Below are positions 42,205 to 50,668 of a stretch of 64,000 bases of DNA, in pieces. Numbering within the stretch: position 1 is the first letter of the stretch; the number at the start of each line of letters is the position of its first letter. The stretch covers positions 1 through 64,000 of the forward strand of contig NZ_JAQQPS010000024.1 in assembly GCF_036688685.1 (NCBI RefSeq), given 5' to 3'. The translations under genes were made by a program, and so were the position numbers. The notes under the pieces were generated by a model, which saw only the letters and a list, made by a program, of their open reading frames with translations, did no database searches and was not told the origin of the DNA. Origin of the DNA: JALYUM01 sp036688685 (GTDB lineage Bacteria > Pseudomonadota > Gammaproteobacteria > Burkholderiales > Burkholderiaceae_D).

Positions 42205-44241
42205 CTACCACATGATCACGCGCTGTTCCGGCGCCAGATACATCGGATCGCCCGGCTTGATGTCGAAGGCCTTGTAAAAACCGGGCTGGTTCATGACGGT
42301 GCCCTTGGCGCGGAATTCGCCGGGCGAATGCGGGTCGCTCTTGATCTGGGCGATGGCCGCTTCCGGGCGCAACTTGGCGCGCCATTTCATTGCGAAGCCG
42401 ATGTACAGGCGCTGCTCGCCGCTCAGGCCGTCGAGTACCGGCGACGGCTTGCCGTGCAAGGACCGCTCATAGGCACGATAGGTCAGCGACAGGCCGGAGT
42501 TGTCGCCGATGTTTTCGCCCAGCGTCAGCTCGCCGTTGATGTAGTAGCCGGGCACCGGGCTGTAGGCGCCGTATTGCTTGACCAGGCCGGCGGCCAGCGC
42601 CTTGAACGCGCTGCGGTCGGCGTCGGTCCACCAGTTGCGCAGGCGGCCTTTGGCGTCGTACTGGCTGCCGGAATCGTCGAATGCGTGGCTGATCTCGTGG
42701 CCGAAGGTGATCCCGAGCAGGCCGTAATTGACGGCGTCTTCCGCTTTCAGATTGAAGAACGGCGGTTGCAGGATCGCGGCCGGAATCGTGATGGCATTGA
42801 GCGACGGGTTGTAGCTGGCGTTCACGGTTTGCGCCGTCATCGACCATTCGTCGCGGTCGACTGGCTTGCCCAGCTTGTCGAGGTTGCGCTGGCGGCTCCA
42901 GAGGCGCGCCGCGCGCACGTTGGCGACCAGGTCGCGCGGCGACGTCGTCAGCGCGCTGTAGTCTTTCCACTTGTTCGGGTAGGCGATATTCGGCTTGAGC
43001 GCGGCAAGTTTGCGCTGCGCTTCCAGTTTGGTCTGCGGGCCCATCCATTCGAGCTTGTCGATGCCGTCCTTGAACGAGGCGACGAAATTGTCGAACATGG
43101 CCATCACGCGCGGCTTGGTCTCCGGCGCCAGGTAGGTTTTGACGTACAGCTTGCCGACCGCGTCGCTGACGGCGCCGTCGGTGAAGCGCAGGGCGAGTTG
43201 CCATTCCGGTTCGCTTTGCGGCGTGCCGCGCAGGACCGTGCCGTCGAAGGCGAAACTTTCCTTCACGGTCGCGCTGTCGAGGTACTCGGCGTAGCTGTCG
43301 ATGACGCGCCACGCCAGATAACTCTTCCATGCTTCGACCGGGACATTGGCCACGGTCTCGGAAAAACCCGTCAGGAAGCTCGGCTGGCGCACCACCGCCG
43401 AGGACACTTTCGGCGCCATACCGGCGGCCGTGAAGTAGGCTTGCCAGTCGAAGGCGGGCGCCAGCGCGGCGAACTGGTCGAAGGCCACGCGGTTGTAAGA
43501 TTTGACCGGATCGCGCATCTGCACGCGCGTCCATTGGGCCTGGGCCAGGCGCGTTTCGACATCGAGGACCTGGGCCGCGTGGCTGGCCGCGTCCTGGTCG
43601 CCGCTCATGGTCAGCATGGTGGCGATATGCGTCAGATATTTCGCGCGCACGGCTTTCAGCTTGGCGTCGTCATCCTTGAGGTAGTAGTCGCGGTCGGGCA
43701 AACCCAGGCCGGACTGGTTGACATAGACGGTGTAGTGCTCGGGATCCTGCGCATCGGGCGACACGCCGGCCGAGAAGGGCGTCGCAATGCCGCTGCGCTG
43801 CAGGGTGGCGAACAGCGCCGGCAGGTCCTTCTTGTCGGTCAGCGCGGCAACGCGCGCGAGCTCGGCGCGCAGGGGCTTGAAGCCGGCGCCGTCGCGCGCT
43901 TTCTGGTCCATGAAGCTGGTGTACAGGTCGGCGATCTTGTGCGTCTCACTGCCGGCCTTGCCGGGATGCTTCAGCGTCGCCTCGATCACCTTGCGCAGTT
44001 GTCCCTGCGCGGTTTCGCGCAATTCGATATAGGTACCCCAGGTCGATTTGTCGGCCGGAATGGCGGTGTTGCGGGTCCAGACGCCGTTCACGTAGCCATA
44101 AAAATCGTCTTGCGGACGGATGGCGGGATCGAGTGTTTTCAGGTCGATGCCGGACACCGGAGCAGGCGTCTGGGCGTACAGCGATGGGGCGGAACAGAGG
44201 AGCAGGGCACAACAGGCGGCATTGACGAGCGAACGGTTCAC
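42205..44241 (-). CDS. M13-family zinc metallopeptidase (neprilysin/PepO-like)
   Basis: 678 residues from a GTG start at 44241; AAAGGATG stands six bases before it and the signal peptide (VNAACCALLLCSAPSLYA) then begins at the terminus. Catalytic zinc site ITFGHEISHAFDDSGS (HExxH), the third ligand in LTLGENIGDNSGL, with NAITIPAAILQPPFFN before it and KWRAKLRPEAA after. M13 enzymes cut peptides below about 40-50 residues. The leading part (DPAIRPQDDFYGYVNGVW) is the family N-terminal domain. It is exported to the periplasm or beyond. No operon partner; it is convergent with FrcK. Confidence 0.93.
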   Translation of the reverse strand: MNRSLVNAACCALLLCSAPSLYAQTPAPVSGIDLKTLDPAIRPQDDFYGYVNGVWTRNTAIPADKSTWGTYIELRETAQGQLRKVIEATLKHPGKAGSETHKIADLYTSFMDQKARDGAGFKPLRAELARVAALTDKKDLPALFATLQRSGIATPFSAGVSPDAQDPEHYTVYVNQSGLGLPDRDYYLKDDDAKLKAVRAKYLTHIATMLTMSGDQDAASHAAQVLDVETRLAQAQWTRVQMRDPVKSYNRVAFDQFAALAPAFDWQAYFTAAGMAPKVSSAVVRQPSFLTGFSETVANVPVEAWKSYLAWRVIDSYAEYLDSATVKESFAFDGTVLRGTPQSEPEWQLALRFTDGAVSDAVGKLYVKTYLAPETKPRVMAMFDNFVASFKDGIDKLEWMGPQTKLEAQRKLAALKPNIAYPNKWKDYSALTTSPRDLVANVRAARLWSRQRNLDKLGKPVDRDEWSMTAQTVNASYNPSLNAITIPAAILQPPFFNLKAEDAVNYGLLGITFGHEISHAFDDSGSQYDAKGRLRNWWTDADRSAFKALAAGLVKQYGAYSPVPGYYINGELTLGENIGDNSGLSLTYRAYERSLHGKPSPVLDGLSGEQRLYIGFAMKWRAKLRPEAAIAQIKSDPHSPGEFRAKGTVMNQPGFYKAFDIKPGDPMYLAPEQRVIMW

Positions 44242-44397
44242 GAAACATCCTTTGATGGTGGATTGCACACTGGCGGGCAGGCGATGGATGGGCATGCGCC
44301 GCAAAATTATACGCGCGCCGGCGGGAGCGCGCAGGTGCTTTTATCCTGGCCCATTTCGTCAATACGTTGGCATTGCGGCCGTGGCGCGCGTTCCCGG

Positions 44398-44742
44398 TCA
44401 GCCGTGCATCGCCCGGCTGTCCTGCGGTGCCTGCTCGCGCGCCAGCAAGCCGTAGTCGCGCACGACGGCTGCAATGCGCAGGCGGTAATCGGCGAAGATG
44501 GCGTCGCGGCCTTGTGCTTGCGCCGCACGATGCTCTTCGGTATTGCGCCAGCATTGCACCGCTGCTTCGTCGCGCCAGAACGACAGCGACAGGATCTTGT
44601 CCGGCTGATGCAGGCTTTGAAAGCGCTCGATCGAGATGAAACCATCGACGTCGGTCAGCATCGGGGCCAGGCGCGCCGCCATGGCCAGGTAGTCTGGTCT
44701 GGCGTGGGCATGTGGTACGACTTCAAAAATGACGGCAATCAT
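44398..44742 (-). CDS. antibiotic biosynthesis monooxygenase (ABM) family protein
   Basis: 114 residues, a single ABM ferredoxin-like domain: MIAVIFEVVPHAHARPDYLA, GFISIERFQSLHQPDKILSL, SFWRDEAAVQCWRNTEEHR and the terminal IFADYRLRIAAVVRDYG. GAAGGAAC lies eight bases before the ATG. The start overlaps the cytochrome P450 stop by 4 bases (ATGA), so the two are co-translated. ABM proteins act as small monooxygenases or as haem-degrading or quinone-handling proteins; the substrate cannot be read from sequence. Confidence 0.83.
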   Translation of the reverse strand: MIAVIFEVVPHAHARPDYLAMAARLAPMLTDVDGFISIERFQSLHQPDKILSLSFWRDEAAVQCWRNTEEHRAAQAQGRDAIFADYRLRIAAVVRDYGLLAREQAPQDSRAMHG

Positions 44743-45911
44743 GGCTGTTCCTTCGACGAGCGCGTGAAAAACTGTGGCAGGCGGGCATTGGCGGAGGCCC
44801 GCCAGGTCCAGCCGAGCAGGCCCGGATCGAGCACCAGCGGCACTGACAGGAGGTGTTGCACAGCGCTCGTCGCAATGCGCATGGCGAGCGCCTGGCCCGG
44901 ACAGGCATGGCGCCCATGCCCGAAGCCGATCGGACAATGCGCAGGGCGCTCCAGCATGAGAACGTCCGGTTCCGGAAAGGCTTGCGCATCACGACCGGCG
45001 GCCGCCAGTAGCAGCAGGATGCTGGCGCCAGGTTGCAGCGCCACGCCTGCCACGCTGGTCGCCTGCGCCACGAAGCGGCGCGTGTTTTGTACCGGCGGAT
45101 CGAAGCGTGCGACTTCCTGCACCAGCGCCGCAGCAAGGTGCGGATCGGCGCGCAGGCGGGCTTGCAAATGCGGCTGCTTCAGCAAGGCGACGATGCTGTT
45201 GCCAATCAGGCCGGCAGTTGCTTCGTGGGTTTGCGACAGCAAGCCGATCAGGTTGGCCAGAATCGCATCCTGGTCGACCCAGCCCATGCGCGCAGCCTGA
45301 CGATGAAGATCTGCCAGCAAGCCGCCTGGCGCCAGTTGGCCGCATCGGGCAGACAAGGCTTGCGCGGCCGTGCTGGCATCGGCCAGCTGCGCCGCCGTCG
45401 ACAGGGGCGACAGGCAGCGCACGAAATCGGCCATCGACGCCGCCATGTGCGGCAGTTCGGCATGGCGCACACCGAGCAGGTCGGCCACGACCCAGGTCGG
45501 CAGGTCGAAGATCCAGCTGGTCAGCGCTGCCCCGTGGTGCAGCGCCTGGCGCGCGCTGAGCATGCGTGCAAACTGGTGCGTACTGGTGGCAACGGCGTCC
45601 AGATCCAGTGCGCCCAGCGCCTGTCCGATTGCCTGCTTCGGAGCGGCATGCGCGGGGCCCTCGTTCATCCGGATCAGCCGGGCAAAGATGGCGCCGGCGC
45701 TGCTGCCGGCAATGCTTGCGGGTACGGGCTCCTGCGCCGGTCGTACCTGGCACAGCGGATGATCCAGCACCTCCCGTATCACATTTGCCCGGCTGGCAAT
45801 CCACAGGCCCAGGCCAGCATCGAACTGCAGCGGTGGGCCGGCCAGCAGGCGGCGGTAATAGGGATAAGGATCGTGGTGGCTGGCGGCGGCGATGGCGTTC
45901 GATGGCGGCAT
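44739..45911 (-). CDS. cytochrome P450
   Basis: 390 residues. Haem-binding loop FGHGRHACPGQALAMRIA (cysteine ligand), ExxR in EVARFDPPVQNTRRFV, and the I-helix segment LLSQTHEATAGLIGN where the usual acid-threonine pair is represented by E-A-T. The frame is open 260 bases upstream, but the start was placed at 45911, where P450-like sequence (HHDPYPYYRRLL) begins. It is translationally coupled to the ABM gene and divergent from an ArsR-family regulator. The substrate is unknown; no ferredoxin gene is adjacent. Confidence 0.92.
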   Translation of the reverse strand: MPPSNAIAAASHHDPYPYYRRLLAGPPLQFDAGLGLWIASRANVIREVLDHPLCQVRPAQEPVPASIAGSSAGAIFARLIRMNEGPAHAAPKQAIGQALGALDLDAVATSTHQFARMLSARQALHHGAALTSWIFDLPTWVVADLLGVRHAELPHMAASMADFVRCLSPLSTAAQLADASTAAQALSARCGQLAPGGLLADLHRQAARMGWVDQDAILANLIGLLSQTHEATAGLIGNSIVALLKQPHLQARLRADPHLAAALVQEVARFDPPVQNTRRFVAQATSVAGVALQPGASILLLLAAAGRDAQAFPEPDVLMLERPAHCPIGFGHGRHACPGQALAMRIATSAVQHLLSVPLVLDPGLLGWTWRASANARLPQFFTRSSKEQP

Positions 45912-45940
45912 GGGATGGTGGCGTTGATGAAAAATGCATT

Positions 45941-45973
45941 GTAAGAATGGATCGCATTGAACAATTCGCTTAC
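45941..45973. promoter_or_regulatory. candidate operator between P450 and ArsR-type genes
   Basis: GTAAG (45941-45945) and CTTAC (45969-45973) form inverted arms, extended imperfectly by AAT/ATT inside, in the 116-base gap between the divergent P450 and regulator genes. The gap is AT-richer than its surroundings. ArsR-type regulators bind inverted repeats of such size; the assignment is inference. Confidence 0.35.
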
Positions 45974-46027
45974 TATCAAACTGTGGATGCACAGCCTGTG
46001 CGAACCGAGAGAGGGAGAGAGAGAACG

Positions 46028-46726
46028 ATGCCCGAGGATTTTGCCGATACCCGCCTGGCCAGCGTGGCTGCCGCCATTGCGGAGCCGGCGCGCGCGCGCA
46101 TGTTGTGCTGTTTGATGGATGGCCACGCGCGCACCAGCACGGAACTGGCGGTGGTGGGCGGGGTGAGTCCATCGACGGCCAGCGTGCATCTGGCCCGGCT
46201 CAGGGAGCAGCATCTGGTGCAGGTACTGGCGCAAGGCAAGCATCGGTACTACCAGCTGGCAGGCACCGACGTTGCCGCCGCGCTGGAGGCGCTGATGCGC
46301 GTGGCCGGCCTCCCGCGCCCGGTGTTTGTGCCCACGACGCCGGAGCGCTTGCGCCGTGCGCGCACCTGCTACGACCATATGGCGGGTACGCTTGCCGTGG
46401 GCATGCACGACTATATGGCGCAGCACCAATGGCTGGCGCCGCTCGCGCAAGACAGCGGCGATTACCAACTGAGTACGGAAGGCGCGGCGGCGTTGGAGAA
46501 ACTTGGACTGGACGTGGAACAGGCGGGCAGGGCACGGCGCCGCTTCGCCTGCCCCTGCCTCGACTGGAGCGAACGGCGCCCCCACCTGGGCGGCGCGCTC
46601 GGCGCAGCCTTGCTGGCGCTATTGCTCCGGCAAGGCTGGGTCGAACGCGATCTGGACAGCCGGGCGCTCGGCATCACACGCGAAGGCCAGCGTCGTTTCA
46701 AGCGCGTTTTTAATCTTGACGCCTGA
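46028..46726 (+). CDS. ArsR-family transcriptional regulator
   Basis: 232 residues from ATG 46028 with GAGAGGGAGAGAGAGA just upstream. The N-terminal winged helix (IAEPARARMLCCLMDGHART, ELAVVGGVSPSTASVHLARL, VLAQGKHRYYQLAG) is ArsR-type. The C-terminal half (CYDHMAGTLAVGMHDYM, FACPCLDWSERRPHLGGALG) is a domain found in larger ArsR regulators; its FACPCLDW cysteines could sense metals or oxidants. It is divergent from the P450/ABM pair, the likely targets. Confidence 0.87.
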   Translation: MPEDFADTRLASVAAAIAEPARARMLCCLMDGHARTSTELAVVGGVSPSTASVHLARLREQHLVQVLAQGKHRYYQLAGTDVAAALEALMRVAGLPRPVFVPTTPERLRRARTCYDHMAGTLAVGMHDYMAQHQWLAPLAQDSGDYQLSTEGAAALEKLGLDVEQAGRARRRFACPCLDWSERRPHLGGALGAALLALLLRQGWVERDLDSRALGITREGQRRFKRVFNLDA

Positions 46727-46758
46727 AGGGCAGACGTCGCTTCGTCTTAGACCTTCAG
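46723..46758. terminator. hairpin spanning both convergent stop codons
   Basis: CTGAAGG (46723-46729) pairs with CCTTCAG (46752-46758), with an inner pairing of AGACG (46732-46736) with CGTCT (46743-46747). It contains the stop codons of the ArsR gene and of glgP, which end 20 bases apart. No T-run is present on either side, so it may work as a bidirectional stop by RNA structure only. Confidence 0.45.
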
Positions 46759-49176
46759 CGGCGTCACCTGCCAAATGGCGCTGGCATATTCGGCAATTGT
46801 CCGGTCCGACGAAAACACCCCCATCCCCGCCACATTCAGGATGGCCTTCCTGGTCCATGCATCCGGCTGCCGGTACAATGCATCGACCTGATCCTGCATG
46901 GCGACATAGCTGACGTAATCGGCCAGCAGCAAATAATGATCGCCCCAGTCGAGCAGCGCATCGCAAATGCCGTGGTAGCGCGCCGCATCGCCCGGCGAGA
47001 ATGCCCCCGCGCGCAGCGTGTCCAGCACCGCCTTGAGCTCGGCGGTTTCCTCGTAGATGGCGCGCGGCTGATACCCGGCGGCGCGCACGGCGGCCACTTC
47101 CCCGGTCGTGTTCCCGAAGATAAAAATATTTTCCGCACCGACGCTTTCGCGCATCTCGACATTGGCGCCGTCGAGCGTGCCGATCGTCAGCGCACCGTTC
47201 AGCGCCAGCTTCATGTTGCCGGTGCCCGAGGCTTCGGTGCCGGCCGTCGAAATCTGCTCGGATAAATCGGCTGCCGGCATGATGATTTCCGCCAGGCTGA
47301 CGTTGTAATTCGGCAGGAAGACGACTTTCAGGCGGTCGCCCACGCGCACATCGTTGTTGATGGTGCTGGCGACGTCGTTGATCAAGTGGATAATCTGCTT
47401 GGCCATGTGGTACGCCGACGCTGCCTTGCCGGCAAACACCACCGTGCGCGGCACCCAGTCCGCCTCGGGATTGGCCAGGATGCGGTTGTAACGGGTAATC
47501 ACGTGCAGCACATTGAGCAGCTGGCGCTTGTATTCATGGATGCGCTTGACCTGCACATCGAACAGCGATTGCGGGTTGAGCGTGAGGCCCATGTTCGCCT
47601 GCACCCAGTCGGCCAGGCGCTGCTTGTTGACCAGCTTGGCGGCCCGGAATGCTTCCGCAAACGCATGGTCATCGGCCAGCGGTTTAAGACGGGCGAGCTG
47701 GTCGAGGTGGGAGCGCCAGGTCGCACCGATACGCGCATCGATCAGGCTGGACAAGGACGGGTTGGCCTGCGCCAGCCAGCGCCGCGGCGTGATGCCGTTG
47801 GTCATATTCGTAAAACGGTCCGGGAATACCTTGAAGAAATCGGCGAAGATCGACTTGGTCATCAGGTCCGAGTGCAGCGCCGACACGCCATTGATCTTGT
47901 GGCTGGCGACCACGGCGAGATACGCCATGCGCACGCGGCGGCCGCCGTTTTCGTCGATGATCGAGACGCGCCGCATCAGGTCGAAATCCGGGCCGAAACG
48001 GTTGCCGATATCGGTGATGAAGGCGGTATTGATGTCGTAGATGATCTGCAAATGGCGCGGCAGCACCGCGTCGAACATGCCCACCGGCCAGGTTTCCAGC
48101 GCTTCCTGCATCAGCGTGTGATTCGTGTACGAAAACACCTGTTGCGTGATCGGCCAGGCTTGCGCGAACGGCAGGTGATGCTCGTCGATCAGGATGCGCA
48201 TCAATTCAGGAATGGCCAGCACCGGGTGCGTGTCGTTCAGGTGGATGGCGACGTGCGCCGGCAATTGTTCGACATCGCTGTGGGTCGCAAAAAAGCGGCC
48301 GACCAGGTCCTGCAGACTGGCCGAACAGAAAAAATATTCCTGGCGCAGGCGCAGCTCGCGGCCGGCAGAGGATGAATCGTCGGGGTATAGCACCCGCGTG
48401 ATGTTCTCGGCCAGGTTCTTGCTGGCCGCCGCTGCCACGTAATCGCCGCCATTAAACGCCGGCAAATCGAGCGGGTCGGTGGCCTTCGCCGACCACAGGC
48501 GCAGCGTGTTGGTCGCCTGCGTGGCGTAGCCGGGAATGATCATGTCGTAGGCCGTCGCCATCACGTCCTGGGTCTCGATCCAGTCGGTGCGCGCGTGGGT
48601 CTGCTCGACGCGCCCGCCGAAACGCACGCGGTAGGCGATGTCGGGACGCGGGAATTCCCAGGGATTGCCGTCCGCCAGCCAGTAATCGGGCGCTTCGACC
48701 TGGCGGCCGTCGACGATCTGCTGCCTGAACATGCCGTAGTCGTAGCGGATGCCGTAGCCGTAACCGGCAATCCCGAGGGTCGCCATCGAATCGAGGAAGC
48801 AGGCGGCGAGCCGGCCCAGGCCGCCGTTGCCCAGCGCCGCATCGTGTTCCAGGTCGGGCAGCGCCGCGCTGTCGACGCCAAGTTCAGTCAGCGCCTGGGC
48901 CACGTCGTTCTGGATGTCGAGTGCCAGCAGGGCGTTGGTGTACGCGCGCCCGATCAGAAATTCGATCGACAGGTAATACACGTTCTTGACCTGCGTGCCT
49001 TGCGCCGCCTGTTCGGTGGCCAGCGCACGGTCGACAAGGCGGTCGCGCACGGCCAGCGCCGTGGCCTGCAGCCAGTCTTTGGGCTGGGCCGTGGCGGGCT
49101 GCTTGCCCACCGTGTACAACAGTTTGTCGGTAATTGAACGCTTGAGATTGGCGATATGGTCCGGGTTGGTATTCAT
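46747..49176 (-). CDS. glgP: glycogen phosphorylase
   Basis: 809 residues, normal for bacterial glycogen/alpha-glucan phosphorylase. PLP-binding lysine in EASGTGNMKLALNGALTIGT, active-site blocks DAALGNGGLGRLAACFLDSM, YGYGIRYDYGMFRQ, AIHLNDTHPVLAIPELMRI and NGITPRRWL. It releases glucose-1-phosphate from glycogen with phosphate in the cytoplasm. Last gene of the glg operon: 32 bases after glgA. Start MNTNPDHIANLKRSI at 49176 fits the family N-terminus. A hairpin overlaps its stop codon. Confidence 0.97.
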   Translation of the reverse strand: MNTNPDHIANLKRSITDKLLYTVGKQPATAQPKDWLQATALAVRDRLVDRALATEQAAQGTQVKNVYYLSIEFLIGRAYTNALLALDIQNDVAQALTELGVDSAALPDLEHDAALGNGGLGRLAACFLDSMATLGIAGYGYGIRYDYGMFRQQIVDGRQVEAPDYWLADGNPWEFPRPDIAYRVRFGGRVEQTHARTDWIETQDVMATAYDMIIPGYATQATNTLRLWSAKATDPLDLPAFNGGDYVAAAASKNLAENITRVLYPDDSSSAGRELRLRQEYFFCSASLQDLVGRFFATHSDVEQLPAHVAIHLNDTHPVLAIPELMRILIDEHHLPFAQAWPITQQVFSYTNHTLMQEALETWPVGMFDAVLPRHLQIIYDINTAFITDIGNRFGPDFDLMRRVSIIDENGGRRVRMAYLAVVASHKINGVSALHSDLMTKSIFADFFKVFPDRFTNMTNGITPRRWLAQANPSLSSLIDARIGATWRSHLDQLARLKPLADDHAFAEAFRAAKLVNKQRLADWVQANMGLTLNPQSLFDVQVKRIHEYKRQLLNVLHVITRYNRILANPEADWVPRTVVFAGKAASAYHMAKQIIHLINDVASTINNDVRVGDRLKVVFLPNYNVSLAEIIMPAADLSEQISTAGTEASGTGNMKLALNGALTIGTLDGANVEMRESVGAENIFIFGNTTGEVAAVRAAGYQPRAIYEETAELKAVLDTLRAGAFSPGDAARYHGICDALLDWGDHYLLLADYVSYVAMQDQVDALYRQPDAWTRKAILNVAGMGVFSSDRTIAEYASAIWQVTPLKV

Positions 49177-49208
49177 TCGTGGTGGCGTTCAATAAGTGGG
49201 TCGGCGGG

Positions 49209-50651
49209 TCAAGCTGCAATCTGCTGGTACAAGGCGCCATATTGGGCTGCGGCGGCATCCCAGCCGAACTGTTGCTGCATGGCATATGCCTGGACATCTT
49301 CCCATTCACTTCGGCGTTTGTACAGCGCAAAGGCGCGGCGCACGGCGGCGTCGATGCCGGCGGCATCAAAATTGTCGAACACAAAACCGCTGGCCACCTG
49401 TTCGTCGAGGTGTTCGAGCGACGCGTCGACCACCGTATCGGCCAGCCCGCCCACGCGCCGCACCAGCGGCAAGGTGCCGTATTTCAGCCCGTACAACTGG
49501 GTCAGCCCGCACGGCTCGAAGCGCGACGGCACCATGATGACGTCGGCCCCCGCGATCAGGCGATGCGCCAGTTGTTCGTCGTAGCCCAGGTGGACGGCGA
49601 CCGAGGCCGGGTGCGCGGCGGCGGCCGCGCTCAGTTGCGCCTCGAATGCGCTGTCGCCTGCGCCCAACACCATCAGCTGGCCGCCGCGCGCCACGATGCC
49701 GGGCAGGGCATCGAGCACCAGGTGCAGACCCTTCTGTTCGGTCAGCCGGCTGACGATGCAAAACAGCGGCGCACGGTCCTGGACCGCCAGCCCGGCTTCC
49801 TGTTGCAGTGCTGTCTTGCCCTGGTGTTTGCCGGCCATATTGTGCAGGCTGTAGGGGTGCGCGATGAAGGGGTCGAGGGTGGGATTCCATACGGTGTCGT
49901 CGACGCCGTTCAGGATGCCGGCCAGATCGCCCGCGCGCTGGCGCAGCAGGCCATCGAAGCCGCAGCCCTGTTCACTACCCTGGATTTCACGGGCATAGGT
50001 GGGGCTCACCGTGGTCAGCTTGTCCGCGTAATACAGACCGGCTTTCAGGAACGACACCATGCCGTAAAACTCGAGGCCGTCTGCTGCGTAAAAATGGCTC
50101 GGCAGGTGCAGTTCGCCGAACACCTGCGCCGGGAAATTGCCCTGGTACGCCAGGTTGTGGACTGTCTGCACCGTACCTGCGATGCGCTTGCCTGCCGCTT
50201 GCTCCGCCGCCTTCACATAGGCCGGCGCCAGGCCCGCGTGCCAGTCGTGCGCGTGCACGATGGCGGCGCGCCACGCCGGGTCCAGCCCCTGCGCCAGTTG
50301 CGCGGCGACCCAGCCCAGCAGGGCGAAGCGGCGGTAATTGTCGGGGTAGGCGGTGTGACCGGCATCAGCGTACGGATTGCCGGGCCGGTCATACAGGCCG
50401 GGCGCATCGATGACGTACACGGGCAGGGTGGTGCCGGGCAACACGCCGCGATACAGGCGAAACGCGCCGCTCTCGGCCACCAATACCTGGTCGAGCATGC
50501 CATTGCGCAGGGCCGGGAAGCCGGGCACCAGCACGCGCACATCGAGGCCGGCGCGCAGCTGCGCCACCGGCAGGGCGCCGGCCACGTCGGCCAGGCCGCC
50601 GGTTTTCAGCAGGGGATAAATTTCACTACAAACGTGGAGTACGCGCATCAT
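49209..50651 (-). CDS. glgA: glycogen synthase (ADP-glucose type)
   Basis: 480 residues. N-terminal MRVLHVCSEIYPLLKTGGLA with the substrate-binding KTGGLAD, then AIVHAHDWHAGLAPAYVKAA, VSPTYAREIQ and, in the second Rossmann domain, IVSRLTEQKGLHLVL, MVPSRFEPCGLTQLYGLKYG with the catalytic E and the TVVDA loop. It extends the alpha-1,4 glucan chain from ADP-glucose. ATG 50651 or 50648. It lies between glgC (17 bases upstream) and glgP. GT5 family call is firm. Confidence 0.97.
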   Translation of the reverse strand: MMRVLHVCSEIYPLLKTGGLADVAGALPVAQLRAGLDVRVLVPGFPALRNGMLDQVLVAESGAFRLYRGVLPGTTLPVYVIDAPGLYDRPGNPYADAGHTAYPDNYRRFALLGWVAAQLAQGLDPAWRAAIVHAHDWHAGLAPAYVKAAEQAAGKRIAGTVQTVHNLAYQGNFPAQVFGELHLPSHFYAADGLEFYGMVSFLKAGLYYADKLTTVSPTYAREIQGSEQGCGFDGLLRQRAGDLAGILNGVDDTVWNPTLDPFIAHPYSLHNMAGKHQGKTALQQEAGLAVQDRAPLFCIVSRLTEQKGLHLVLDALPGIVARGGQLMVLGAGDSAFEAQLSAAAAAHPASVAVHLGYDEQLAHRLIAGADVIMVPSRFEPCGLTQLYGLKYGTLPLVRRVGGLADTVVDASLEHLDEQVASGFVFDNFDAAGIDAAVRRAFALYKRRSEWEDVQAYAMQQQFGWDAAAAQYGALYQQIAA

Positions 50652-50668
50652 GGGGTGTCAATTCGCTT

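Noticed and set aside
42328..45300. Very long plus-strand open frame (990 codons) opposite the M13 peptidase and P450 genes
   Set aside because: Both antisense genes are recognised by motifs; the plus-strand peptide is low-complexity and has no start signals.
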